From Candidatus Levybacteria bacterium RIFCSPHIGHO2_01_FULL_36_15 (GTDB lineage: Bacteria > Patescibacteriota > Microgenomatia > Levybacterales > GWA1-39-11), in the NCBI GenBank assembly GCA_001782015.1, contig MFNJ01000039.1, forward strand, positions 1-50,164: a stretch of DNA of 50,164 bases, given 5' to 3'. Below the pieces are notes generated by a model. The model saw nothing but the letters and a program-made list of their open reading frames with translations. It ran no database searches and was not told the origin of the DNA. Shown here piece after piece: positions 33,859 to 43,646 of this stretch. How positions within the stretch are numbered: position 1 is the stretch's first letter; the number at the start of each line of letters is the position of its first letter. A program made the position numbers and the translations under genes.

Positions 33859-35385
33859 ATGTTTGCACAGGTTTTGTCTTCTGCAGTTGTTGGACTTGAC
33901 GGAGTTTTGCTTGAGGTGGAAACGGATATTTTGAATGGTTTGCCGGCTTTCAATGTTGTTGGGCTTGCTGACCGTGCCGTTGAAGAATCCAAAGAAAGAG
34001 TAAGGTCTGCTCTTCTTAATTCAGGCGCATATTTACCTTCCAAAAGAATTACAGTTAACCTTGCGCCTGCGGATCTTCCAAAAGAGGGTCCGTCTTTTGA
34101 TTTACCAATTGCCATCTCAATATTAATTGCTTCAGAACAGTTAAAAGCGGATGTTTCCGATGCACTATTTTTAGGTGAACTTTCTTTAAACGGAAACTTG
34201 AGGCATAGTAAAGGCGTTTTGCCAATCGCTCTTTTTGCAAAAGAAAAAGGCTTTAAAAATATTTATATTCCAGAAGAGAATGTTAATGAAGCAGCAGTTG
34301 TGGATACAGTCAATATTTATCCGGTGAAAAATCTTAAGCAGCTGTACTTTCACCTGACAAATCAAAAATTAATAGAAAAAAAAGAACATGTGCCCTACTC
34401 AGAAGAAGGATTTGAAAAAGATTCCGCCTTTGACATGAAAGATGTAAAAGGACAGGAATTTGCAAAAAGAGCGCTTGAAATAGCTGCCGCGGGAGGTCAC
34501 AACATACTTCTTAAAGGCCCGCCAGGCGCCGGAAAAACTTTACTTGCAAGGAGTCTTCCGTCAATATTGCCCCCTCTTGTTTTTGAAGAAGCTTTGGAGG
34601 TAACAAAAATTTATAGTATTGCCGGACTTCTGGGAAAACAGCCAATAATTAAAAAAAGGCCTTTTAGGAATCCTCATCACACTACTTCATATGTAGGATT
34701 AATAGGAGGCTCAGCCAATCCCAAACCAGGAGAAATATCGCTTTGCCATAGAGGCGTTTTGTTTTTGGACGAATTTCCGGAGTTCTCAAGACAGGTTCTT
34801 GAAGCAATGAGGCAGCCTATGGAAGACGGATCTGTTGTTATATCAAGAGCACGGGACCGCGTCACTTTTCCAACACGTTTTATGCTTGTTGCAGCATTGA
34901 ATCCCTGCCCTTGCGGTTTTTTTGGAGACAAGACGCATGAGTGTACCTGCAGTCCTTCGCAGATATTAAAGTATCAGAAGAAAATCTCCGGTCCTCTTCT
35001 TGACAGAATTGATATTCATGTTGACGTACCTCCGGTTAAAGTAGAAAAAATAACAGGCGAAGATGAGGCTTTGGAAACTTCGGATAAAATAAGAGCAAGA
35101 GTGAAAAAAGCCAGAAAAAGGCAAAGCGAACGTTTTAAAGGTTCAAAAATTGTTGCCAATAGCGATATGGGTGCGCGGGAAATAAAAAATTTCTGCAAAT
35201 TAGAAAAAGAAGCGCTTGAACTTGCTAAAAATGCGATGATAAAACTTTGTTTATCCGCAAGATCATACCATAAGCTTATAAAAATAGCGCAAACTATTTC
35301 AGATCTTGAAGGCAAAGAACAAGTTTCTAAAAATCACATTCTTGAAGCTCTTCAATATAGGCCAAGAAGTTATTTTGAAAGGTAA
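33859..35385 (+). CDS. comM: YifB/ComM family Mg-chelatase-like AAA+ ATPase
   Basis: MFAQVLSSAVVGLDGVLLEVETDILNGLPAFNVVGLADRAVEESKERVRSAL...GPPGAGKTLLARSLPSILP...AALNPCPCGFFGD. Confidence 0.96.
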   Translation: MFAQVLSSAVVGLDGVLLEVETDILNGLPAFNVVGLADRAVEESKERVRSALLNSGAYLPSKRITVNLAPADLPKEGPSFDLPIAISILIASEQLKADVSDALFLGELSLNGNLRHSKGVLPIALFAKEKGFKNIYIPEENVNEAAVVDTVNIYPVKNLKQLYFHLTNQKLIEKKEHVPYSEEGFEKDSAFDMKDVKGQEFAKRALEIAAAGGHNILLKGPPGAGKTLLARSLPSILPPLVFEEALEVTKIYSIAGLLGKQPIIKKRPFRNPHHTTSYVGLIGGSANPKPGEISLCHRGVLFLDEFPEFSRQVLEAMRQPMEDGSVVISRARDRVTFPTRFMLVAALNPCPCGFFGDKTHECTCSPSQILKYQKKISGPLLDRIDIHVDVPPVKVEKITGEDEALETSDKIRARVKKARKRQSERFKGSKIVANSDMGAREIKNFCKLEKEALELAKNAMIKLCLSARSYHKLIKIAQTISDLEGKEQVSKNHILEALQYRPRSYFER

Positions 35386-35418
35386 TGCTTGAAGCGTTTA
35401 GTTTATAATAGTATTTCT

Positions 35419-37728
35419 ATGAAGGGATTAACAGAAAAACAGGCAAGAGGATTACTGGTTACGTTTGGCGAAAACAAAATTGAAACAGCAAGAAAAGTTT
35501 CTTTGGTTACCCTGCTTTTGGACCAGTATAAAAACTCCATATCTTTTATTCTTTTTATTGCCTCTCTTTTTTCTTTTATCATACGGGAATTTACCGATAT
35601 GATTTTTATATTGTTTGTACTTGTTTCAAACGGTTTATTCAGCTTTTTTCAAGAATTTAAAGCGGAGAAAACGCTGGAGAAACTTAAAGACTTTACAGTT
35701 GCCAAAAGCCGAATTATAAGGGAAGGAAAAGAAAAAGAAATTGATGCCAGAGAGATTGTTCCCGGAGATACGGTCATTTTGCGGGAAGGAGATAGAATAC
35801 CAGCAGACGGATCCCTGATTTCTCATTTGCCGATGGAAGTTGATGAATCTGTTTTTACGGGAGAATCTTTTCCGGTTGAAAAAGCAAAAGAGGATTTACT
35901 TCTTTCCGGTACTTTTGTGACGCGCGGAAGAGGAGAAATGACAATTGACAGAACAGGTTTAAAAACCAAAATCGGTGAGATAGCAAAGGCAATGAGCGAA
36001 ATCAAAAAGTCAAAAACACCTCTTGCTTCCAACATGGATATTCTTGGAAGAAAAATTGCCATATTCACAATACTGTTTTGTTTTTTTCTTATACCGGTAG
36101 GTCTTTCACAAGGCAGAAATCTGAAACAGCTGATTCTTACTATAATCAGTCTTTCGGTAGCAGTAATTCCTGAAGGTCTACCTTTAGTAGTAACTGTTGC
36201 GCTTGCAGTTGGTGTTTACAGGATGGCAAAGGAGCGTGCAATTGTCCGTAAAATGGATGCAATTGAGACATTGGGTGCAACAAACGTGATTTTGACAGAT
36301 AAAACAGGAACTTTAACAAAAAACAGGATGTCCGTGAAAGAGTTCTGGCTTCCGACGCAGGAAAATCTTAAGTTGCTGCTGCGCGCCTGCGTACTGGGTA
36401 ATACCGCTACCATTATAGAAAAAGAAAACAGGAAAGGATTTGAGATTTTAGGAGACAAGACTGATGCTGCCTTTTTACTTTTTGTGAAAGATAGAGTAAA
36501 GGATATAGAATTTTACCGAAATGAAGGAAAAATAATTTTTGAAAAACCGTTTGATCCGATCACGAAAACGGTTGAAATTGAATGGGAAGAAAAGGATAAA
36601 AAACATTATTTTGTAAGGGGTGCTCCGGAAAGCGTTGTCCAAATGCTGGAAGAAAATACCAGGCGTGAAACTGAGGACAAATTCACTCAGCTGGCTAAGA
36701 AGGGTTTAAGAGTGATTGGATTTGCTCACAAAGGCGGACAGGGTGAGTTCAAACTGTTGGGACTGATTGGTATATATGATCCTCCACGCGAAGAGGCAAA
36801 AGAGGCTCTTTATAAGGCCAGAGAAGCAGGGATAAGAGTGGTTATGGTAACAGGTGATAATCCGGAAACTGCCAAAAATATTTCTGAGGAAGTGGGGTTG
36901 ATAGAAAAAGATGAACTTGTTATGACATCTTCCGACCTTGAAAAGCTTACAGATGATAACCTGCTTGAGATTCTGCCAAGAGTAAGGATTTTTGCAAGGA
37001 CCAGACCTGAGGACAAACTAAGGCTTGTCAAACTTTACAAAAAAGCAGGATTTATAGTGGCCGTAACCGGAGACGGAGTTAACGATTCTCTTGCTTTGCA
37101 GGAATCAAATATTGGTGTGGCAATGGGAGAAAAAGGAACGGATGTGGCAAAAGAAGCAGCTGACATTGTGATTACGGACGACAATTTTTATACTGTTGTA
37201 AAAGCCGTTGAAGAAGGCAGGGCAATCTTTAACAATATCTTAAAGGTAATTTTATATCTATTGTCAACAAACGTAGCGGAATTTTTGGTCATTGCGCTTG
37301 CCATACTGATAAAACTTCCAATCCCATTACTGCCTACTCAAATTCTTTGGATTAATTTGGTCTCAGATGGTCTTCCATCTCTTGCCCTTGCCTCGGACAT
37401 AAAAAGAACAGGACTGCTAACGGGTAAACCCAGAAACATAAAAGAGCAGATATTAAACAAAGAGAGGTTGGTTTATATTGTTTTAATTGGTTTGATTATT
37501 GCTTTGATAACCCTGGGTATATTTGTTTTTAGCCTGGGCAGATTTTCCGAAGATCAGGCTCGCCTGATTACTTTTGACATATTTGTAGGAATGGAATTTG
37601 TAGTTGTTTTTATTATCAGAGGAGGAATTTTTCCGTTAAATAAATTTCTTATCGGATCGATAATACTTTCAGTGCTTTTACAGTTGTTAGTAACGGTTAG
37701 CCCCGGGCTTCGCAGCCTTTTCTCCTAA
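35419..37728 (+). CDS. Cation-transporting P-type ATPase (P2-like)
   Basis: VDESVFTGESFPVEK; ILTDKTGTLTKN; VAVTGDGVNDSLALQESNIGVAMGEKGTDVAKEAADIVITDDNF. ORF track start 35389. Confidence 0.95.
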   Translation: MKGLTEKQARGLLVTFGENKIETARKVSLVTLLLDQYKNSISFILFIASLFSFIIREFTDMIFILFVLVSNGLFSFFQEFKAEKTLEKLKDFTVAKSRIIREGKEKEIDAREIVPGDTVILREGDRIPADGSLISHLPMEVDESVFTGESFPVEKAKEDLLLSGTFVTRGRGEMTIDRTGLKTKIGEIAKAMSEIKKSKTPLASNMDILGRKIAIFTILFCFFLIPVGLSQGRNLKQLILTIISLSVAVIPEGLPLVVTVALAVGVYRMAKERAIVRKMDAIETLGATNVILTDKTGTLTKNRMSVKEFWLPTQENLKLLLRACVLGNTATIIEKENRKGFEILGDKTDAAFLLFVKDRVKDIEFYRNEGKIIFEKPFDPITKTVEIEWEEKDKKHYFVRGAPESVVQMLEENTRRETEDKFTQLAKKGLRVIGFAHKGGQGEFKLLGLIGIYDPPREEAKEALYKAREAGIRVVMVTGDNPETAKNISEEVGLIEKDELVMTSSDLEKLTDDNLLEILPRVRIFARTRPEDKLRLVKLYKKAGFIVAVTGDGVNDSLALQESNIGVAMGEKGTDVAKEAADIVITDDNFYTVVKAVEEGRAIFNNILKVILYLLSTNVAEFLVIALAILIKLPIPLLPTQILWINLVSDGLPSLALASDIKRTGLLTGKPRNIKEQILNKERLVYIVLIGLIIALITLGIFVFSLGRFSEDQARLITFDIFVGMEFVVVFIIRGGIFPLNKFLIGSIILSVLLQLLVTVSPGLRSLFS

Positions 37729-38348
37729 TGTGCGGATTTAAGAAGCTGATAGGTGGCTTGAGGAGAAGCCGATTTAAAAATACAGCTGTTTACAGAAAAA
37801 ATACTTGCTCCAGTTTTCTTTGCTGAAGTAATAGTCTTCTCATTTATTCCCCCATCAACTTCAATAGGGATGTCTGAATGAGCTCTTATTGTTTTTACTT
37901 TTTCCAAAAGTTCGGGCATGAACTTTTGTCCAGAAAATCCGGCATTGATCGTCATGATAAGTATCATTTCAAGATCAGTCAACGGAGCTTTTATTGCATC
38001 AATCGGAGTTTTTCCATCTAAAGCCAAAGCAACCTCACCCAATAATTCTGCTTCTGCTACAAATTCAATCTGGTCAGACATTTTTTCTACGTGTCCCAAA
38101 AAACGCTTAAATCCAGCGTCTGCAAAGGGTCTTAAGTAAGAGATTGGATTATCAACCATCAAATGTACTTCAAAGAAAATGTCTTTTGTATATTTGGCAA
38201 AAGGTGCGGGATCAAGAAATGTAGTATTTGGAGCAAATTTTCCGTCAATGATGTCAATATGAATGGTATCGGTGAATGGTTTAACCAGCTCAATCTTCTT
38301 TTCGATTTCTACCCACTCTTTTTCTAAAATAGCAGGAATTACTTTCAT
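37725..38348 (-). CDS. rpe: Ribulose-phosphate 3-epimerase
   Basis: IPAILEKEWVEIEKKI...IHIDIIDGKFAPNTTF...FEVHLMV...NAGFSGQKFMPELLEKV...EVDGGINEKT. Confidence 0.9.
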   Translation of the reverse strand: MKVIPAILEKEWVEIEKKIELVKPFTDTIHIDIIDGKFAPNTTFLDPAPFAKYTKDIFFEVHLMVDNPISYLRPFADAGFKRFLGHVEKMSDQIEFVAEAELLGEVALALDGKTPIDAIKAPLTDLEMILIMTINAGFSGQKFMPELLEKVKTIRAHSDIPIEVDGGINEKTITSAKKTGASIFSVNSCIFKSASPQATYQLLKSAH

Positions 38349-38460
38349 AAATATCCAATTTCTAATAACTAATGACTAATCAATTTCAAATGCTCAATTT
38401 CTAATTTTTTTTAAACATTTTTACATTAGACATTCATTAGAAATTAGTCATTAGTAATTT
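38345..38460. repeat. AT-rich dispersed palindromic repeat (TAATTTCTAATNACTAATGAC family)
   Basis: CCAATTTCTAATAACTAATGACTAAT...CATTAGAAATTAGTCATTAG inverted. Confidence 0.75.
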
Positions 38461-38900
38461 TCTTCAATTCTTCTTATTTTCTCAATTCTCCTTCTGTGTC
38501 TTTCTTCTTGAGAAAACGGTGTTTCAAGGAATAATCTTACCAAATCATAAGCTTGACTTTCTGTTACAAAAGCAGAACCTAAAGAAAGTACATTTGCGTC
38601 ATTATGTTCTCTGGCAAGCCTTACATTTTCTTCATTAAAACCCATTACTGCTCTTACACCTTTTATCTTATTGGCAACAATACATTCTCCCGCACCGGAT
38701 TTTCCAAATACAATTCCCCTATTTTGTGGATCTTGTGATATTTTTTGTGCTGCGATAGACACAAAATCAGGATAATCGTCATTCTTATCAAATATATGCG
38801 CACCGCAATCCTCTACTTCATAACCATTGTTTCCAAGATATAACTTAATCTTTTCTTTTAACTCGAATCCCGCATGGTCGCAGGCAAGGTAGACTTTCAT
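38451..38900 (-). CDS. rpiB: Ribose 5-phosphate isomerase B (RpiB/LacA/LacB family)
   Basis: KVYLACDHAGFELKEKIKLYL...YPDFVSIAA...GIVFGKSGAGECIVANKIKGVRAVMGFNEENVRLAREHNDANVLSLGS. Confidence 0.95.
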   Translation of the reverse strand: MKVYLACDHAGFELKEKIKLYLGNNGYEVEDCGAHIFDKNDDYPDFVSIAAQKISQDPQNRGIVFGKSGAGECIVANKIKGVRAVMGFNEENVRLAREHNDANVLSLGSAFVTESQAYDLVRLFLETPFSQEERHRRRIEKIRRIEENY

Positions 38901-39814
38901 AGATTTTTTGTAAAGATATTATAAAAATGCATATAGTTTTTCGCAATTTCCCCTATTGCTTGTTCTCGGTTGATTTTGTCATTATTATAATTAATTAGAG
39001 GTTCCATAAATATTGTTCTTCCGATAGCAAAACCCACTACTCCGTTAATATCTTTTGCCGCGGCAAGCCATCTTTCGACCTGCTTTGCATCTTCTCCTCT
39101 TCCCAGGATAACCATGCCAACATTATCCCGCCCATTATTTCTTGCCTGGTTGACAACTTTTCTATAGTTTTCGGAATCCGCCATCCCTTCTATTTTCCAG
39201 ATATCCGGCTCTATTCTATTATTTTGGAATTCAGCAATCATTTTGATAACAAGACCAGGTCTTATTTCCTGATCGTATCTTGTTTTATCTTGCCCGACAT
39301 TGTTCATCTGGGATTTTGTTGGTGGAAGCAATGTTTCGACAAGAAATTTATAACTGTTATTATGGCAATAATCGTTTAATATTTTCAGTTTCTCAAGTTG
39401 CCTAATATTTAGTTTGGGATTTGCTTCCGGGTTGAAACGTACTAATACCTTTACAAAAACAGGTTTATATTTTTCTATGTGAGACGAAAATTCACTGCCG
39501 TATTCAAAATCGAATTCTTCCTGTCCGCTTTTTTCACAGGTTAATGCTGTTATAAAACCATTGCTTTTTGCAGTATGTAGGATGTTGTCTCCGAACTGCT
39601 CGTCAACAAGAATTGCGGCTTGTTCTTTTGGCAAACCGTTTAAAACTGCTTGTTTAAAACCTTCATAGATCATCTGTTTTAATTTAATAATTTTTTCGGA
39701 CTCATCTTGATTTAATTCTTTGTTTTCGGATCCGAGCATATTCTTAATAAAAGATGATCTGTGGTCAAAAGCAAGAATGAATAAAGGTTTGGTGTAACCG
39801 AGATTGTTATGCAT
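38897..39814 (-). CDS. DUF2090/IolC C-terminal-like aldolase
   Basis: LFILAFDHRSSFIKNMLG...AAILVDEQFGDNILHTAKSNGFITALTCEKSGQEEFDFEYG...VVGFAIGRTIFMEPL. Confidence 0.88.
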   Translation of the reverse strand: MHNNLGYTKPLFILAFDHRSSFIKNMLGSENKELNQDESEKIIKLKQMIYEGFKQAVLNGLPKEQAAILVDEQFGDNILHTAKSNGFITALTCEKSGQEEFDFEYGSEFSSHIEKYKPVFVKVLVRFNPEANPKLNIRQLEKLKILNDYCHNNSYKFLVETLLPPTKSQMNNVGQDKTRYDQEIRPGLVIKMIAEFQNNRIEPDIWKIEGMADSENYRKVVNQARNNGRDNVGMVILGRGEDAKQVERWLAAAKDINGVVGFAIGRTIFMEPLINYNNDKINREQAIGEIAKNYMHFYNIFTKNL

Positions 39815-39824
39815 AATAAAATTG

Positions 39825-39930
39825 CTAATTTTTAATGACTAATTTTTAATCAAATCCAAATGACAAAAATTTAGATATTTAAACATTTTCACAGTGATAA
39901 ATATCAGAAATTAAGAATTCGTCATTATGA
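39825..39930. repeat. AT-rich dispersed repeat, same family as 38345..38460
   Basis: TTGCTAATTTTTAATGACTAATTTTTAATC... Confidence 0.55.
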
Positions 39931-39931
39931 T

Positions 39932-40903
39932 TTATATTTTTTCCGCTTTATAATCCGGATTTTCCCTGACTATTTTCTCGATCTCATCTTTTGTAAGTAA
40001 TCCCTCCTGCGCGCCCACTTTTTGCATAACGGAGTTTGAGTTGAGAGATCCCCATTTCATGCATTCATTTATGCTAAGGTTATTAAAATAGGCAGATAGA
40101 AATCCCGAAGTGTACGCGTCTCCTGCTCCGGTTTTTTCCAAAATTTTTTCTTGAAATGGCTTAATATAATAGTAATTATTAGTTTCGTCAAGACAAGATG
40201 CGCCTTGTGCTCCATCTGTTACTGAGATTATTTGCGGTCCTAATTTTTTAAATTCAGACATGAGATCTTTAATATCAGGCTCAAAAACATTTTTCCAGCT
40301 TAAAATTTTTGCTGCTTCCTCGCGGTTTACAAGGACTATTTTTGAAGTTTTTATTATTTCAAGTAAGATATCAGTTGGCGCTTCAAATTGATGTGTTCCG
40401 GGAGTCAGGCCAAGGGGAATACCGTTTTTTTTTGCAAATTCAAGGACAGATTTATAGGCTTCCTGCCAGTAATCGCCAACTGATGTTAAATAAATAAAAT
40501 CCGGCAGGCTGTTTTCTTGGTAGTTAAAGATATGATTTCTCTTTTCATGATGCGAGAAGATAATCCTGTCATTGCCTATATTAAATACTAAAGACAAAGA
40601 AGACTTTCCTTCTTCATTTTTTTGAGCCATTAGCTTTACGCCTTTTTTATTAATTGCTTCCTCTATTTCTTTTGAAAAGATATCGTTTCCAAAATATGTA
40701 TAGAATGTTGTTTGTCTTTCCAGAAGGCTTAATCCCACGGATACATTGGCTCCGTCCCCTCCGATAGTCAAAGTTTTTATATCTATAGGAATTTTGTCAC
40801 CGGAAGTCAACTGGATTTTGTTTTTTATAAATTCAATATGATTTTTATCTTCAATTTCAATAAATAGGTCAATAACTGATGAACCAACAACCAAAATCTT
40901 CAT
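39932..40903 (-). CDS. PfkB-family carbohydrate kinase
   Basis: MKILVVGSSVIDLFIEIED...TLTIGGDGANVSVGLSLL...ILEKTGAGDAYTSGFLSAYF. ORF track start 40933. Confidence 0.94.
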   Translation of the reverse strand: MKILVVGSSVIDLFIEIEDKNHIEFIKNKIQLTSGDKIPIDIKTLTIGGDGANVSVGLSLLERQTTFYTYFGNDIFSKEIEEAINKKGVKLMAQKNEEGKSSLSLVFNIGNDRIIFSHHEKRNHIFNYQENSLPDFIYLTSVGDYWQEAYKSVLEFAKKNGIPLGLTPGTHQFEAPTDILLEIIKTSKIVLVNREEAAKILSWKNVFEPDIKDLMSEFKKLGPQIISVTDGAQGASCLDETNNYYYIKPFQEKILEKTGAGDAYTSGFLSAYFNNLSINECMKWGSLNSNSVMQKVGAQEGLLTKDEIEKIVRENPDYKAEKI

Positions 40904-41028
40904 GTTTCTCTCTATTTTAGTATTTAGGAGCAAAGATTAAAAGAGGCATATTTTCCTCTTTTGGTTTCTTTTTTGTTTTGCTATAATCCACTCAGCCTTC
41001 AACAAGAATTGAAGTTTAACTTTAGATT

Positions 41029-43437
41029 ATGAGTATAGTGAAAATTGTCCTCTTTCTTATTGCCTTTATTTTTATTATATTCGGAGATTTAGTGATTTTT
41101 ATCACCTTCAAAGCTTATAATTCATCCTTTTTACTGGTAAGGAAGTTACAAAGAAAAATACAACGGGTAGGAAGAACCATAAAGAACAAGAAAAAGGAGT
41201 TTTTTTCCAACTTTCCCTGGTTTAATCTAAGCATTAGCAGGCATATTAAAAAGAGGACGGGTATATTTCTGGCAAGCGAAGGCTCTGATTATAATGATTT
41301 CATAGAAAATAAAAAGAAAAAAACACTTCCTGAAAGGAAAAAGAAAAATGACTATTCTCCTAATTTTTTCTACAAGTTTAAATTTTTTTTTCTGGGAACA
41401 TTATTTTCGTTCTGTTTTATTTTTTTACCGGTAGTTGCTTTTATTTTTGCTTCCGATTTGCCAAATCCCTATAGTCTTTCCACTAATTCCATACCAAAAA
41501 CCACTAAAATCTATGACAGGAATGACAATCTTTTATATGAGATATACGCAAATCAAAATAGAACAATAGCAAAGCTTTCCAATGTTCCAGATGAGCTTAA
41601 GCAAGCTACAATCGCTATTGAGGATAAGGAATTTTACAGCCATCCGGGTTTTGACGTGAAAGGAATAATAAGAGCCGCGATCAGCAATTTAAAAAGGGAG
41701 GGTCTTCAGGGCGGCTCAACTATTACACAACAGTTAATTAAGGCAGCCTTTTTAAATCCGGAGCCCACAGTTATGAGAAAAATCAAAGAGATTTCACTGG
41801 CATTTTTAGCTGAAAGAGTTTATTCAAAAGACAAAATTCTGGAGCTTTACTTTAACTATGTCCCGTACGGTGGTACAGCCTGGGGAGTGGAGGCGGCAAG
41901 CGAAATATATTTTGGGAAAAATGTCCGCGATCTTAATCTTTCCGAATCTGCGTTTCTTGCAGGACTTCCTAAGGGTCCGAGTATATATTCACCCTTTAAC
42001 GCGAGCAATAACAATCTTTGGAAAAAAAGGCAAAAAGAAGTATTGTCTGCTATGGTAAAGCAAAAATTCATTACGCAAAAACAGGCAGATGAAGCATATG
42101 GTCAGCCACTGGCTTTCAGGGATCCGGAAATCCCCATAAAAGCTCCGCATTTTGTTTTTTATATAAAAGACCTGCTTATAAAAAAATATGGAATCAGCGA
42201 AGTAGAAAGAGGAGGATTAAGGGTTAAAACAAGTCTGGATTTGAATATGCAGGAAATGGCGGAGAAAGTGGTAAGAGATGAAGTTGAAAATGATGTTTTC
42301 TTAAATATTAAAAATGGCGCAACTTTGATCACCAATCCAAAAAACGGTGATATTCTGGCAATGGTTGGTAATAACAATTATTTTGACAGAGAAAATGGAG
42401 GAAATGTGAACGTAACTACTGCGCTTCGTCAACCCGGATCAAGCATAAAAATCGTGACTTATGCGCTTGCTCTGTCTTCCGGTTTTACCGAGGCAACAAT
42501 TTTGGATGATTCACCATATGTTTTAAGGCTTCCTGAGGGAAATTACATACCGGTAAATTATGATGGTAAATTTCACGGTAGGCTTCCTTTAAGATTGGCT
42601 TTTGCCAACTCTCTCAATATTCCGGCTGTTCGCGTTGCCGAAAAGCTTGGAGTCAGCTCTATTGCTGATTTTGGCAGGCAGATGGGTATATCGTCCTGGG
42701 GCAATTCAAATCACTATGGTCTTTCAATAACTTTGGGTGGCGCTGATACCACAATGCTTGATATGGCGACCGTTTACGGAACAATTGCCAATAGCGGTGA
42801 AAGGGTAAGTCTTGATCCGATTCTTGAGATAACAGACCTGGAGGGAGGTATAATCTATAAAAAGTATCCGGAAAGAAAAAAAGTAGTTGATCCGGGTGTT
42901 GCTTTTATAGTTTCAGATATACTTGCAGACAATAATGCAAGAAGCATTGAATTTGGCCTAAACTCCCCTCTTAAGATTGATAGCTATAGAGTTTCGGTTA
43001 AAACGGGAACATCGGATAACAAGCGCGATAACTGGACAATTGGTTTCACAAAAAATTATGTTGTAACAACCTGGGTAGGAAACAATGACAACAGCCCGAT
43101 GAGTCAGAATTTGGCTTCAGGTATTACCGGTGCTGCTCCAATATGGAACAAAATAATGTCCACTCTTCTTCAAAATCAGGAAGATGAAGTGATTATCTTT
43201 CCTGACAATATTATTAAAAAAATCTGTCTTGGCCGTAGCACATATTTTATTAAAGGTACGGAAAGTTCGGTTAACTGCAATTTCAATTTGACTCCTACTC
43301 CTTCTGTATCTGTATCACCCGGCGCTCAAATCTTGAATACACCGCCAGCTACCCAAAACAGTCGGGATATCCGCAGAAATAAAAAACAAACTTTTCAAAT
43401 CTTAGGTTTTAATCCTGATTTTGTCCGGATTATGTGA
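41029..43437 (+). CDS. Penicillin-binding protein 1A-type transglycosylase/transpeptidase
   Basis: AIEDKEFYSHPGFDVKGIIRAAISNL...LQGGSTITQQLIKAAFLNPE; RQPGSSIKIVTYALAL; SVKTGTSDNKRDNW. Confidence 0.97.
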   Translation: MSIVKIVLFLIAFIFIIFGDLVIFITFKAYNSSFLLVRKLQRKIQRVGRTIKNKKKEFFSNFPWFNLSISRHIKKRTGIFLASEGSDYNDFIENKKKKTLPERKKKNDYSPNFFYKFKFFFLGTLFSFCFIFLPVVAFIFASDLPNPYSLSTNSIPKTTKIYDRNDNLLYEIYANQNRTIAKLSNVPDELKQATIAIEDKEFYSHPGFDVKGIIRAAISNLKREGLQGGSTITQQLIKAAFLNPEPTVMRKIKEISLAFLAERVYSKDKILELYFNYVPYGGTAWGVEAASEIYFGKNVRDLNLSESAFLAGLPKGPSIYSPFNASNNNLWKKRQKEVLSAMVKQKFITQKQADEAYGQPLAFRDPEIPIKAPHFVFYIKDLLIKKYGISEVERGGLRVKTSLDLNMQEMAEKVVRDEVENDVFLNIKNGATLITNPKNGDILAMVGNNNYFDRENGGNVNVTTALRQPGSSIKIVTYALALSSGFTEATILDDSPYVLRLPEGNYIPVNYDGKFHGRLPLRLAFANSLNIPAVRVAEKLGVSSIADFGRQMGISSWGNSNHYGLSITLGGADTTMLDMATVYGTIANSGERVSLDPILEITDLEGGIIYKKYPERKKVVDPGVAFIVSDILADNNARSIEFGLNSPLKIDSYRVSVKTGTSDNKRDNWTIGFTKNYVVTTWVGNNDNSPMSQNLASGITGAAPIWNKIMSTLLQNQEDEVIIFPDNIIKKICLGRSTYFIKGTESSVNCNFNLTPTPSVSVSPGAQILNTPPATQNSRDIRRNKKQTFQILGFNPDFVRIM

Positions 43438-43466
43438 TTTTTAGGCTAGCAGGTTCAACAACTCAT

Positions 43467-43598
43467 GAGTTTCGCACTCCCTGTCATCCTGAGGAGTAAA
43501 ACGACGAAGGATCTTCTGAGTCTGCTTTAGACTTGCATTCGCAAGAGATTCTTCTCCCGCCAGGTGGGATCAGAATGACAACCGCGAAATTCGTGTAA
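43467..43598. repeat. MITE-like repeat, second copy of the 21008..21227 family
   Basis: GAGTTTCGCACTCCCTGTCATCCTGAGGAG...GGATCAGAATGACAACCGCGAAATTCGTGT; terminal inverted repeats TTTCGC..GTCATYCTGA. Confidence 0.85.
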
Positions 43599-43646
43599 CT
43601 GACCTTCTTGAAAATATAACTCTTTTTCTGTATAAAAAGGATAGGT

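Noticed and set aside
41029-43437. Hunting for novelty in PBP1A, ComM, P-type ATPase and YidC
   Set aside because: All have canonical motifs and ordinary lengths for their families.
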